In this document: piece after piece, positions 11,562-21,717 of the stretch
How positions within the stretch are numbered: position 1 is the first letter of the stretch
Layout: every line of letters starts with the position of its first letter
From: Azolla caroliniana
Lineage: Eukaryota; Polypodiophyta
NCBI GenBank assembly: GCA_043228905.1
Contig: JBHGNT010000006.1
Location: forward strand, 9,858,001-9,922,000
Direction: 5' to 3'
DNA length: 64,000 nt
Translations under genes and position numbers: made by a program
The notes under the pieces: model-generated
Seen by the model: only the letters and a program-made list of their open reading frames with translations
What the model was told of the DNA's origin: nothing
Database searches by the model: none

Positions 11562-11574
11562 TGAAGGAGGAGAT
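11562..11574 (+). other. polypurine tract of J
   Basis: TGAAGGAGGAGAT directly precedes the 3' LTR start TGTTGGG, the standard position for plus-strand priming in copia elements. Confidence 0.75.
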
Positions 11575-12067
11575 TGTTGGGAAATCGGTCTCTCCGGATG
11601 GGATCCGGTGATGAATAAAGAGGACCCGGTGAGAACCGGAATAGAAGACATATTTGTAAATATGTTTTGAGTAAGCCTATTGAGGCTATATTTGTAAATA
11701 GCCCTAAGTTCATATAAGTATAAATATGACTTAGGCCAATCACTTTATATGTAGTTGTTATTGTCATATTGTTGTATGTGTGCCTAACTACTGTACAGAG
11801 AGAGCGAGAGAGTAGCTACGAGCACGCTCTGTTGTAACTACCATTTGGCGAAGATCGCGAGCACGAGGTCGTTGCCTCTGTGCCTCAACTTTGTATTTTC
11901 CTCTCATTTAGTGATAGTTGGAGTTCGTGGGCTCCCGTGGTTTTTTCCCTATTAGGGTTTTTCCACGTAAACATCTTGTGCCATTTCTGTGCACTCTCTC
12001 ATTCATTCCCATTTCCGTGAATCAAGACTTGGTTGTGGCCGAGCGATATTGCGCACTATTCTCCACA
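11575..12067 (+). repeat. 3' LTR of copia J
   Basis: The LTR is 493 bp. It starts TGTTGGGAAATCGG and has a TATA box (AGTATAAATATG, about 11718-11729) and a GAGAGAGCGAGAGAG leader. It also contains the GGTTTTTTCCC...AGGGTTTTTCCACG stretch common in plant copia LTRs. The CTCCACA end is fixed by the adjoining target duplication GAGAA. Confidence 0.85.
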
Positions 12068-12072
12068 GAGAA

Positions 12073-12617
12073 TACGGGCGGGAGGACGGATTGCTCAGGT
12101 CGGTAGCCTCGAAGAACATCAACAACCCAAGAAGGATCCTTCACACTAGTTCCGGAGACCCCGGCAATTCGGCCGACATGGCAACGTGAGACCGAGGGAG
12201 ATGGGCGATGGTGGAAAGGGGACAAGGGCAATGGTGAACAACGGCACAGGACAAGCAATCAAGGCATCACGGAGATCGACGGTGGCTAAGCGAGCTACTA
12301 TGAGATGTTCCTCGGACGCAGAGGACACCAGGTATACAGGGAAGCAAGGGGCGTGCATATGGTCGATGAAGGGCCACAAGACAAGCACGCGTACGAGAGG
12401 GGATCGCGGCAAAAGACCTATCGGTAGGTCAAACGAACCTATGGAGAGGCGAGCGCGAGGATGGAACCGGAGCCGACGGTTCGGACCGTCAAAGGCCAAC
12501 ACGGTAGCCGGGATGCAAATTACGGAAGGCTGATTGCTCACTATGGGCGGAATCTCTCACCCTTCTTCAGATTTGGCACATACCGGTAGGCGTGCGGTTT
12601 GGTGGGGGCGGATGTCG
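12073..12617 (+). other. right part of E internal region
   Basis: Sequence of E resumes after the J target duplication. It holds one more copy of the GGAGACCCCGG...GAGACCGAGGGAGATGG unit (about 12155-12205). It ends in a polypurine tract GGTGGGGGCGGA (12601-12612) just before the 3' LTR. An open stretch at 12186-12533 is basic and low in hydrophobic residues and is not a recognisable protein. Confidence 0.5.
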
Positions 12618-12776
12618 TGGAGATTCATAGCCATAGTGAGAAAACCGGGGCAAATGGGAATATCGGCGGGGTGCGGCGTGAGCACTCACCCTTGTATACA
12701 CGTGTAAGATAAAGTTTATGTTGGGACAGAGAATCCCATGTAATATGGGATTTATCCCGCATTGTTACACACCTTC

Positions 12777-13185
12777 TGTCATGAACACATGACCATTATG
12801 GCGTCACCCGGACTTGAACCTCGAACCTTGTAATTCATACTTGAAAACCTCAACCATTAAGATAGCTTATTGTTATATGAAACAATAAAAGCTACTTCTT
12901 GTATTACATTGATTATTGTAAAAACTCTAGATTATTCTAGAATGTTCTAGAATGTCCTAGAGCATTCTAGGTCTAGAACATTCTAGAACATTCTAGAAAT
13001 CTCTAAGCTATTCTATAGGAACCTATAAATAAGCGCATACATGTATTCTCAAATCAATTCGAATCAACACCAGTCTTTAGCTCTCATTACATATCTTGTA
13101 TCCATTCTCTTTCTTTCTCTATCTTATACATCCATTCTTCTCTATCCTTCTTCCATCACTCTATCTTTTATCCTTGGTTCTGACA
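12777..13185 (+). mobile_element. solo LTR of the chromovirus A/B family
   Basis: It starts TGTCATGAACAC and ends GGTTCTGACA, with the perfect 5-bp duplication CCTTC at 12772-12776 and 13186-13190. Its layout copies the LTRs of elements A and B: an antisense tRNA-like block at the start (12795-12870), an array of heat-shock elements (12935-12998), TATA (13024) and then AATTCGAATCAACACCAGTC, aligned with AAATCGGTTCAACGCCAGTC of A. It is a remnant left by LTR-LTR recombination inside the 3' LTR of E. Confidence 0.85.
12935..12998. promoter_or_regulatory. heat-shock-element array in the solo LTR
   Basis: TTCTAGAATGTTCTAGAA (12935-12952) is four uninterrupted alternating TTC/GAA units. A second array at 12976-12998 has five units, starting GAACATTCTAGAACATTC. 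Both match the nGAAnnTTCn consensus bound by heat-shock factors and lie 26-90 bp upstream of the TATA box at 13024. Confidence 0.7.
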
Positions 13186-13873
13186 CCTTCCTCCTTGTGC
13201 TATAAGAGGAAGGGAGGGTCCCTTGTAAACGAGGTTGCCCATTTTGTGTTAGGAGGGTATACCATTAGGTCCAAGGTATGATAATCTTTCTTCTTCGTAC
13301 TTTCTTGTTTTCTGTTAGGGTTCTTCGAGGTCTTCTTCTTCTTCTTCGTTGTCGTGTGGGTTAAGTCTTTGTGTCTATTTAGGATTTAGTGGAGTTAAGA
13401 GCTTGTATGTCCTAAGGGGTTTTCGCTTCTACTCTGCCTCCTATGCAAGACCCCGCTCGGCGCGACGAGCCTGAGAGCTCCCCGATTGGCGGCATGGCAG
13501 CAAACTGCTGTTTTAACCTAACCTACCTTAGTCCGGTTCGAAGCTGGAGTTGTATCTTGCTCTTGTAGTTATATATATATAAAAGGTTGTGCATATTCTT
13601 GTCTCTGTTGGTGTCAGGTGTGTTTCTTTCTTTTTGTTTCCTGTACATAAGATGCGTGTGTTGAGTCGGTGTTGCACGCATGCTCTCTCTCTCTCCCTCC
13701 CTCCCTCTCTCGTGTTCGGTAGCCTCTGGTACGCATCCGGAATCGCTCCGGTTTGCGCCACAACCGGTGCAACCAGAACCGGAGAGAATCGGCTTCTCGG
13801 CATCCATCTCTTCCTCGTCCAAGACCCTCATGGTCTTGCCCCTTTTGACATGTACTCGCGGATTACCGCGACA

Positions 13874-14861
13874 ACGCAATATAAAATTAAAGGAGGTTCA
13901 GAAAATACACAAGCAAAATGAATGCTTGAAATTTTGATTGGAAGAACTTTATCCAAGAAAACATCGCATGTCTTTACCCCTCTAGGCATATGAGATGTGA
14001 TTTGAGATCTGATAACTATGGTAACACTATGGTGTTTTAAAAACTATGGGGGAAAACATAGCAAAGATGTCTTTCTCATATGTCTATCTTGAATAATCAT
14101 GGCAGCTCCCCGAGGCTCAACCATGGTTCTAGCATCAATGTAATTTCCTAGTTAGCCTTATATTAAAATGCCAACTCAACATGTATTGATATGGTCAAGA
14201 AAGTGTATTACATGCAGAAAGAAGTGCACTCGCAGGTAATATTCTAATCTTGCAAGTAGCGAGCAAATGGTATGAAAAAAAGAGAAAAATAAGTCACTAC
14301 CTATAAGAGTCAAGAAGTGACGAAAACAAGTTTCAAAAATCATGCGTTGTCTACTAAACAAAAATACCACAAATAAATGGATGGTGCGAGGTATGCACAT
14401 ATCCATCCCAGTATGGTGGTTGTAATTTGCACAATTGTGACATAAGCCACAAGTTGATACAAGTGGTGGTGGTGTTGTGCGCAACGATGTAGTACTCAAA
14501 TCTATGAGTAAAACATCAATAGGGGAACTCATGTGGTTTTACTCGAGTTCTAAGGCTTGATAATATGAGTTAAACCGAGATGACCCATTGGAAAAAATCG
14601 TCTAAAAAAGAGGCATGATGCCCACTCAATACGAAAAAATAGTTTACATGGAAGCGTTACATCATAGGTAAACGCACGTAAATACTTTAAACATGAAAAG
14701 TAAGGGTAAAAAAAAGAGAGTGAAGTGTGAGTGGGTAGATTACAATCACATGAAAATCTTAACAAAGTGGGAAGATAACTTGTATAATTAGAAAATAGGT
14801 AGAATAATAATCAATTAGGTGTATGAAACATTAAGCATGCCATTAGGTAAGAAACCCTAGG
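13874..14861. other. unassigned AT-rich sequence
   Basis: No gene, LTR end or clear repeat was seen. Short open stretches on the minus strand (14176-14532 and 14550-14765) show no recognisable domain and are rich in Phe, Leu and Ser, as expected from chance frames. Confidence 0.5.
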
Positions 14862-15225
14862 GTAATTAACATGCACCTCCTCAAGACCACCACATCCCAT
14901 AGAATCGGCCAAGTGATGGCTCAATAGAGAGTAGATTGGCATAGGTAAGCGACATACACCTCGTCAAGGCCACAACATCCCATAGAATTGACCAAGTGAT
15001 GGCTCAATAAAGGGAAGGGTGACATACTCAACATCATATGCAAAAGGGCCATGAGGTGAGCATGTGCGATTAGGGCAAACACGCTCGACCCGATGCACAA
15101 GAATAATTATTACCGTAAGAGATGGCTCAAGAGAGGGGAGAGTGGGAGATACATCGCAATATTGAAAAGGGCCATGAGTTTAGCGTATGTGATTAGTGCA
15201 AACACGCGCGGCCCGATGCACAATA
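14862..15225. repeat. two diverged tandem duplications
   Basis: One unit of about 73 bp (start near 14870 and 14943) shares CATCCCATAGAAT and CCAAGTGATGGCTCAATA. A second unit of about 125 bp (near 15042 and 15167) shares AAAAGGGCCATGAG and GCAAACACGC...GCCCGATGCACAA. They lie in the likely internal region of the LTR element whose primer site is at 15457, and they have no coding potential. Confidence 0.65.
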
Positions 15226-15456
15226 ATAATTAAAATTGTAGCATGGTAAAAAGTAGAAAGAAAGAAAATAAAATGTAATACAAATTTGATTCGACCAGGA
15301 AGAACGCATCATAGAAAAGGAGAGAGAGATCAAGAAAGAAGAATACCGGGTTAAGAATGTTGTTTTGATCTTGTGAAGAGCAAGACGAGCCTTGTTAGAT
15401 CCCCATCGCTCACACGCGAAAAATATCAAGAAAACGACAAAAAAATGTTAGTAAAT

Positions 15457-15468
15457 GCTCTGATACCA
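15457..15468 (-). other. primer-binding site, minus-strand LTR element
   Basis: The minus strand reads TGGTATCAGAGC exactly, the initiator-Met-tRNA complement. It is one base away from an LTR end (CTTAACA on the minus strand). Confidence 0.8.
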
Positions 15469-15469
15469 C

Positions 15470-15944
15470 TGTTAAGAGTCTATTACTAATCAATAGACCA
15501 AAGTAAAGTAAAAGAAGGAAAATAGATTGGATAGAAGAACCCGTTCCACCCGACCACCCCCGAGCTATGATCTAGACATAACCAACCTACCAGCAACGTC
15601 CCATACCGCCGAATATTAGGATGACTAATACCTTGGAACAGATAAACACGATTGTCGAGACGAAAGCCTAGCCCACACTACCGGTGTCTAAGACAACAGC
15701 CTTCCAACGTAATGTGCTTATGAGGGTAGCTAAGCCTCATATTTATACCTTTTCCTAGGCCCCTTGAATAGATGTGCCTTTCTAAAAGGCTCTCCATTCA
15801 TTGGTTGTCCAAATCATGATAGTGCATGCACCTATCATTCCTTCTATCCAATCACATCAGTTCCCTTTTTAACATTAGTGAGCATGCCCTTCACTTATGT
15901 AAACATTAGTGACCTACCTTCACCCACGTTATGTGTACATAACA
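15470..15944 (-). repeat. LTR (F), minus orientation
   Basis: This runs from TGTTAAGAGTC to GTACATAACA on the plus strand, with matching TGTTA/TAACA ends. A minus-strand TATA box (GGTATAAATATGAGG, about 15735-15750) is in the right place for leftward transcription into the primer site at 15457. The region to its left has no pol, so F is a non-autonomous or truncated element. The right boundary is inferred from the terminal repeats only. Confidence 0.55.
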
Positions 15945-16043
15945 CATCAGAGCTCTCTCAAGCATTCAACATGAGGTCAACGACCATTGCCATTGCCTCA
16001 GCGAGCTCACTACCTCTCATCCTAGAACTCCCTTGCCATCCTT

Positions 16044-16700
16044 TTCACATCGGGTTCACCAAATATATCACTGAAGTCCGCGGCTTGCGGGTCGGCTCGG
16101 GTGGGACCATCGGAGTCTCGGACCAAGGAGCTTAAGAATGAATAGTGGTTGAGGTTTGTTGCAGCCGATCCAGCCTAGTTACTAGGGTCCGTTTAATGAG
16201 CACACGGGCTCTTGGGCACGAATGGGTAAGCGCAAAACAAAGGAGGGAAAGACAGTGGCTTTCCAGTTACAAAACAGGGAGTCGATTGTTAACACAAACG
16301 GGAGAACAACAGAAAGCACCTCAAACACAGCAAAACCCAGAAATCAATTAAAGATAGCGAGAGGATAGAAGAGATGGCCTTCGGCTAGTTAGCAAAGCAT
16401 TGAGCTCGACAGACACACACGGACTTCCTATGCGAGCAGAGGCCTCACCCTACCTAAACGAATGCATAGAGCAGAAAACCTACAGCACTTCGCTTCCCAA
16501 TCCGACAACACGTTCTCCTCCAAAATGACTGATCCTCAAAACAAAATCCCTCCCTTCCTTTTATAGCTCCAAGGAAAGGGAGGGTCGATGTTCCATCAGG
16601 CTATTATGACCTTCGTTTCTATCAGAGATCCTTCCTCGATTTTCTACCATGGCACACTATTATTCCCCTCTTTGTGGAGTCATAAAGTTCCTATTAAATA
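16044..16700 (-). repeat. LTR-like sequence with primer site, minus orientation
   Basis: On the minus strand this shows a TATA box (GCTATAAAAGG, about 16557-16567) and a U5 end with TCCGAGACTCCGATGGTCCC (about 16102-16121). The primer-site-like TGGTGAACCCGATGTGAA follows (16044-16061). This is the same order as in element E, but the rest of the sequence differs. The outer boundary is uncertain. Confidence 0.45.
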
Positions 16701-17189
16701 AACACTCTTGCCTTGTACTTATTAATACTTCAATATTTACATTTTTTGTACATTAGACCAAGTTCATGCGCATGCATGCGCTCCCGTGTTCACACACACC
16801 CGAAGGACTTTTCTCCTAGTAGCCGGAATCCTCCACAACAACGGATGTCATCTTCATCAAGTAGTCCGACTGAGATCAGTGGTTGTGAGAGCTCAGCTAC
16901 ATGTCGGACATTGTGTAGAACAAGTGTAGAGCCACCTAAAAGGTTGAACTCTACAGTGCCGATTCCGATTATGGTACAGTGCTGCGAATTTCCGACTCAA
17001 ACTGAGTCGGAGTGTCGGGCCGAGTATTGTCGAAACTGAGATCGATGTGGGGTCATGTGGTAAGATGCACCCGAATCCAAGAGTCATGTGCTTGACTCTT
17101 TAGTCGTAAGCAGAACTTCTAATTCGACTAATTTCTCTATAAAGAGGATGTTCGGGTCGTCTAGCAATACTTCGTCTGATGAGCCGACA

Positions 17190-17480
17190 TTATCGTGCCT
17201 TTCAGCTCCGGATCGTTGCGTGAGTCGGGTGGGAACCACTGAGGTTTTGGACTAGGAGAAAGACGAATACAATATAAGGCTAGTTAAGAATAGGTAGAAA
17301 GAGAGGTAAGTTATGAATCTCGTGAATCCCACGAGTTTAGTGTAATTAATCAATATTTAGAAAGTAAGAGACAAATTAGATGACAAATTCGTTAATCCCA
17401 TGAATATATTATAATGGTCAATCCTCACAAAATAATCAACAACCAAATACATCTTTCTCTCTTCCTTATATAGTGATGGA
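17190..17480 (-). repeat. LTR-like fragment, minus orientation
   Basis: A minus-strand TATA box (CACTATATAAGGAAG, about 17462-17476) is followed by a U5-type module CCAAAACCTCAGTGGTTCCC (about 17230-17249). Boundaries are not defined. The stretch between 16700 and 17190 contains no recognisable gene. Confidence 0.35.
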
Positions 17481-17674
17481 AGAGGCTAAGCATAGCTTCA
17501 TGCTTTTTCTAAAGTGTTCATGCACACTAAATGTGCACAAGTCATTTTTTATTGGTGTACATTTTTCTTATAAATAAAGTATTCACGCATTCTAAAAATG
17601 CATGAATTACTTTTTAATAAAGGTAGGGTAAATAAAGGTCTTATATGTATTAAATCTATATTTAAAACACTTAG

Positions 17675-17735
17675 GATAAGTTAGTACAATGGTAAGGTTG
17701 GGGTCTGTCTACTAGAGGTACAAGGTTCAAATCTT
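17675..17735 (+). repeat. tRNA-like A/B-box module
   Basis: TAGTACAATGG resembles a pol III A box, and GGTTCAAATCT about 40 bases on resembles a B box. There is no cloverleaf, so it is not a tRNA gene. Similar modules sit at the starts of the chromovirus LTRs here and may be tRNA-derived SINE or LTR remnants. Confidence 0.35.
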
Positions 17736-17776
17736 GCCCTATGCATGTAATAAATATTTTCTTCTATTTTACAAAT

Positions 17777-17915
17777 TTGTCTCTTCATCCGGTGAGAGAC
17801 TCTCACCAGCTCTTGCCGGTTCTGCTTGATTCGGTTCTTACCGAGTCTCCTTACCGGGTCCTCCTTGCTGATTCCTCCTTCATCCGGTTCTCACCGGTTC
17901 TCCTTACCGGGTCCC
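17777..17915. repeat. CCGGTTCTCACC/TTACCGGGTC short repeats
   Basis: Imperfect repeats of CCGGTTCT(C/T)ACCG and CTCCTTACCGGGTC occur in a run. They are non-coding and lie to the left of a minus-orientation LTR-like stretch. Confidence 0.55.
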
Positions 17916-18221
17916 ATTCAGAGGAACAAAAAATGCAATTTTCACGTAGTGTGCAAATTACACTACGACAACGTAGTTTACCTCCTCATGCCGACCACCC
18001 TTCTGATCAGCTAACTAAGTTTTACCATTCTTTACTTTGAGGGCACGACTATCGGCATTGATGTGTCTGGATTTCTTCGAATAATTGCAAGTTCAATTAT
18101 CCCGAGACTTGCTTCGGCTTTGTTGATTTGCCAGCGTCAAGAAGAACTTCTCCCACGACTGTTCGGTTAATCAGCCGAACCCTGTACTACGTTGTCGCGA
18201 AGTTTCGCGCACGTGTGTTAC

Positions 18222-19195
18222 TTGGGCGAAACCACGGGGGTCTTGGACTAGGGAGTACTCAAGGGATAGAGAAGACCCGAGGTTTGCTTTACGACAATAC
18301 TACTTCCTAACCCCTTCCCGAGCAAGGTCTCATTGCCCTTTGTTTTGTGAGGCCGGTGGCTCTCGTTGATCACGACTCGTCGACCTTTGGAGATCACTGC
18401 ACGAGCCAAGTGACCAAACGGGTACAAGCAAGATGAGCACGCAACATGAATGCACAAGGGGACGATAACACAAACACGAATGTCCGTACGTCTTTATTGA
18501 GGAGGAGAGGTGCATGGGCACGCCCGAAACGCCCCCTCGTCACAAGACGGCCGAACGTACGAGGAAGACACAAACACACACACAAAATGCTCGTACGCCT
18601 TTATGAGGAGGAGAGGTACATGGGCAAGCCCGAATGCTCCCTCATCACGAGACGACCGAACGTACAAGGAAGACACAAACACACGCACAAAATGCTCGTA
18701 CGCCTTTGTGAGGAGGAGAGGTGCATGGGCAAGCCCGAAACGGTCCCTCGTCACAACACGGCCGAATGTACAAGGAAGACACAAACACACACACAAATGC
18801 TTGTACATCTTTATGAGGAGGAGAGGTGCATGGGCATGCCCGAAACGCTCCCTCGTCACAAGATGGCCGAACGTACAAGGAAGACACAAACACACACACA
18901 AAGGCTCATATGCCTTTATGAGGAGGAGAGGTGCATGGGCAAGCCCGAACGGTCCCCTCCTCACAAGACGGTCGAACGTACACGGAAGACACAAACACAC
19001 GCACAAATGCTCGTACGTCTTTATGAGGAGGAGAGGTGCATGGGCACGCCCGAAATGCTCCCTCGTCACAAGACGGCCAAACGTACAAGGAAGACACGAA
19101 TAAAGAAAGAAGGAGAGAAAGAAACACGAATGATATCGACCAAAGAGATAAATACGTGTTCGATTCCAACCCAAGAGGACCCTTTATAAAATAGG
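18222..19195 (-). repeat. LTR-like region carrying a tandem array, minus orientation
   Basis: On the minus strand a TATA-like TTTATAAAGGG (about 19182-19192) lies upstream of the 105-bp tandem array, and a U5-type module CCAAGACCCCCGTGGTTTCG (about 18227-18246) closes the region. If this is one LTR, the array sits in its transcribed part. The boundaries are inferred. Confidence 0.35.
18481..19110. repeat. six-unit tandem repeat, about 105 bp per unit
   Basis: Each unit contains GAGGAGGAGAGGT(G/A)CATGGGCA, CCCGAA, CACAAGACGGCCGAACGTAC and AAGACACAAACACAC. The GAGGAGGAGAGG blocks fall near 18497, 18604, 18709, 18813, 18918 and 19023. Because 105 is 35 x 3, long open frames appear on both strands (up to 247 codons). 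Those frames simply repeat and match no known protein, so I treat the array as a minisatellite. Confidence 0.9.
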
Positions 19196-19863
19196 GTTTT
19201 GTTTACAATGGCAACTTATAGTTAACCACAAGCTCAATCAAAACATAAATATTAAATGCCCTTAGAGACAAAAGCAAATCCGAACACGGCGAAGATGAAC
19301 ACGCGAGCACCACCAAAATGCCAATCCCAACGAACCACGACCTCCCGAACGGCGAGCACACGGGTTCGCAACGACGAATGGGGCGGAGCAACGTCGAACC
19401 AACAAAGCTTGGGCTCACGAGCACTTCGAGTGCCGACGCGAAGAAGACGAGCACGTGGCGATGGGGGGATGAAGGGGTATGAGATGAAGAGAAGTGGTGA
19501 ATAAGAAGATGAAGAGCTTCGAAGGAAAATTGGCGATAGTCTCCTCCTCCCAAAACGTCCTCCCGAATGAGCCCCCCTCAACCTCCTTTTCTAGGAAAAA
19601 AAGAAGGGGGAGTCGCCAATTTTGTCTTCAATGAAAAAGGAATAAAATTCTTTAAATCACGTTGCATTGTAAGACTAGACTCAAACTATGCACCTCTAGC
19701 TAGTAGTCAATGTGACTATCCACTAGCCCACTAACTCTCTCTTATATAATACATAATTCTATCTCTATAAATTCTTAGCCTATCTCTCCTCTACATTTTA
19801 TCTCTCTTTTTTCTTACTTTTTGCACGGGCTTCTATGCTCCTTTCCACCCTTTCTTTTCCTTT
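19196..19863. other. unassigned sequence
   Basis: Nothing convincing was found. A module resembling an antisense tRNA (AGACTCAAACTATGCACCTC, about 19676-19695) and pyrimidine-rich DNA are present. Open stretches are short and compositionally biased. Confidence 0.4.
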
Positions 19864-20570
19864 TTATTTTGCATATGCACAATTAATCGCCTTTGTGTGC
19901 ACACACATTGCACATGCATATTTTGACCCCCCTTTCGCCGGTTTTTCCCACCCTCGAGCACACCACATCACGACAACGTAAGCATCACTGGCAGAGCCAT
20001 TTGCAAACGATTTCCTCCGAGCAGCTTCTGTTAGGATTGAGCTCGTGACTTCAAAGTATTTCACGACGAAAATTGATGCATTGCTCACAGTTGTGATGAA
20101 AGTTTCCCACAAAGGGGGGAGACTATTCATTAAAAGCATAGCTTTTAGTTCATCATCCCCTGGGCCGAAATCTGGGAGCTTAGACTTTCGTACTCATTCA
20201 GGTGTGTCTGATCCGAGTCGGATTCTTTCATCCGAAGGTTGTAAAGGCGATGAATCAAATATATCTTTGTGGCGACGACCTTCTTTTCTTAGGTGTTTGA
20301 AAGTGTCTTCCATAGTTGGAAGGCAGTCGAACACGATTGCATTGTGAAGTACATTGACTCCGACAAGTGCATCCGAATAGTGGCACGAACGATTTTGTCT
20401 ACCTTTGTCCATTCATTTGTCTTGTATCCTTCTAGAGCGTTTTCTGTCTCGATTGGGTCGATCTAACCCTTGACTATTAGAGAGTCCTACATTTGCTCCT
20501 TCTAGATGTTGTAGTTCGATCCGTCAAACTTCCTTAGACGCATCTTTAATGAGTCAGATGTTGATGCCAT
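19864..20570 (-). pseudogene. copia H gag pseudogene
   Basis: From an ATG at 20570 the minus strand reads MASTSDSLKMRLRKFDGSNY, then a stop, then KGYKTNEWTK-type sequence, and further on LLMNSLPPLWETFITTVSNA and TSSILTEAARRKSF. This is the UBN2-type gag of Ty1/copia elements. Early stops (after NYNI and EQM) and frame changes inactivate it. The zinc knuckle and everything downstream are missing, cut off near 19864. A primer site and LTR lie upstream in the expected orientation. Confidence 0.8.
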
Positions 20571-21339
20571 CTATGTCGACTTGCTAGACTCTGTCTGGAG
20601 TCGACTACGAACAGTGGTATAATGCAACCGACTGGCTCACCCAATATCATTCTAATCAGATTTGGACACGAGTCAAATCGACTTCGACTATTGGAGCAAT
20701 TGGGAGCTAAACTTGCTCGAAGTGGCTACGGTGAATAGAGAAACAGAACCAATTGGTCTTCCCGAATGTCATCTAGCTAAGTTGAGCACAATTAACTATT
20801 GATTCGATTCCAATTGTTGATTGCAAGAGGCTGATCACAGATTATGTGCTTTTGTGCCGATTATCCAAGCCGATCTTGCTTCGGGTGGCTATAACGACGA
20901 GAGGAACAGATCCGACGAGTCTCTCCAAATGTCGTCTAACCGAATGAAGCACGGAAGGGGGTGGACTTTGCTTCAAATGATTACGGCTAGTGAGTGAATA
21001 GCATCGCATGACCCATTCGATTGTCACCTAACCGGATGAAGCACAAGCATGGCCGGTTCAAGAAGGGAATCTTACTCTAAGTGGCTATAATCACAAGAGT
21101 AAAGTACAATGGATTGGATTACTTCAAGAATGATTTAGCTTAGTGGAGTATAGACCTTTTAGGTGTTTCTCCTCGTTGAAAAGTTATCTTGTAGGAGTTG
21201 CTAGTCAGAAGATTTCAGCTGGACTAAAATCACAATCGGTTCTATCAAGGTGAGGTCAATAGAAAGATCTTCAGATGATACAAGGAAGAACTGTTAATGG
21301 GGACAAAGGATGACTTAGTTGAAAATTGAGCAAAACCAA

Positions 21340-21351
21340 GCTCTGATACCA
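21340..21351 (-). other. primer-binding site of copia H
   Basis: The minus strand reads TGGTATCAGAGC followed by TTGG, a perfect initiator-Met-tRNA complement, two bases from the LTR end. Confidence 0.85.
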
Positions 21352-21353
21352 GA

Positions 21354-21717
21354 TGTTGTAAATAGCCATCATGATACGGAACAATCTTAGCACTCTTTGA
21401 GTGGAGGATCTTCAGCGTGTACAAAGAAACAGATTGATGACAATAGGCAACTAAAACATATTAAGACAAGATCAACAATGGAACAAAGGAAGAGAGACAA
21501 TAGAGTAGGCACAAGCAAGATGTAACTATATTATTACTCTCAGGGTCACAATAGCACAATATACAAAATGAACAACCTTAACACTAGGTTATATGAGTTA
21601 GTTTAAATACTGACTGACTTAGGGCAACTACTATTTCCACTATTTACAGAAATAGCCTAAACCTATTGTGTCCAATGGGACAATGTGAATACATCCATTA
21701 GAGACCCGTATTCAACA
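21354..21717 (-). repeat. 5' LTR of copia H
   Basis: This runs from TGTTGTAAATAG to TATTCAACA on the plus strand. It lies directly upstream, in minus orientation, of the primer site and the gag remnant. The 364-bp length and the outer end are inferred from the TG...CA termini. No partner LTR was found. Confidence 0.6.

Larger units (their letters stand above)
8058..12067 (+). mobile_element. copia element J, internally deleted, perfect target duplication
   Basis: The element is bounded by TGTTGGG on the left and CTCCACA on the right, with the 5-bp duplication GAGAA at 8053-8057 and 12068-12072. The right LTR is complete (11575-12067). The left one survives only as its first ~70 bp, which runs straight into mid-gag, so a deletion removed most of the 5' LTR, the primer site and the gag N-terminus. 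The order zinc knuckle, protease, integrase, reverse transcriptase, RNase H is that of Ty1/copia. Confidence 0.85.
3900..13873 (+). mobile_element. LTR element E, large and nested-into, plus strand
   Basis: Two related LTRs (3900-4755 and 12618-13873, the second enlarged by a solo-LTR insertion) bracket an internal region with a primer-site-like GGTGAACCCGACGTGAA after the left LTR and a polypurine tract (12601-12612) before the right one. The coding content that belongs to E is a broken gag and repetitive GC-rich sequence; no pol of its own was seen. Copia J (8058-12067) and other LTR sequence (about 6559-7560) are inserted in it. The flanking 5-mers TGTTG and ACGCA do not match, so age, recombination or inexact ends hide the target duplication. 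Confidence 0.65.
12618..13873 (+). repeat. 3' LTR of element E, interrupted
   Basis: This matches the 5' LTR from TGGAGATTC to CGCGACA, except that a 409-bp solo LTR plus its target duplication sits at 12777-13190. Without the insertion its length is about 842 bp. Numerous differences from the 5' LTR, including missing bases near 12715, indicate an old element. A TATA box lies near 13568-13586. Confidence 0.75.

Noticed and set aside
3900-13873. Element E as a complete autonomous retrotransposon
   Set aside because: The only pol genes inside belong to copia J, which has its own target duplication; E itself shows only a broken gag.
18446-19189. Long open frame (247 codons) and a 226-codon frame on the other strand
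   Set aside because: Both come from the 105-bp tandem repeat, which is divisible by three. The translations only repeat the unit and resemble no protein.
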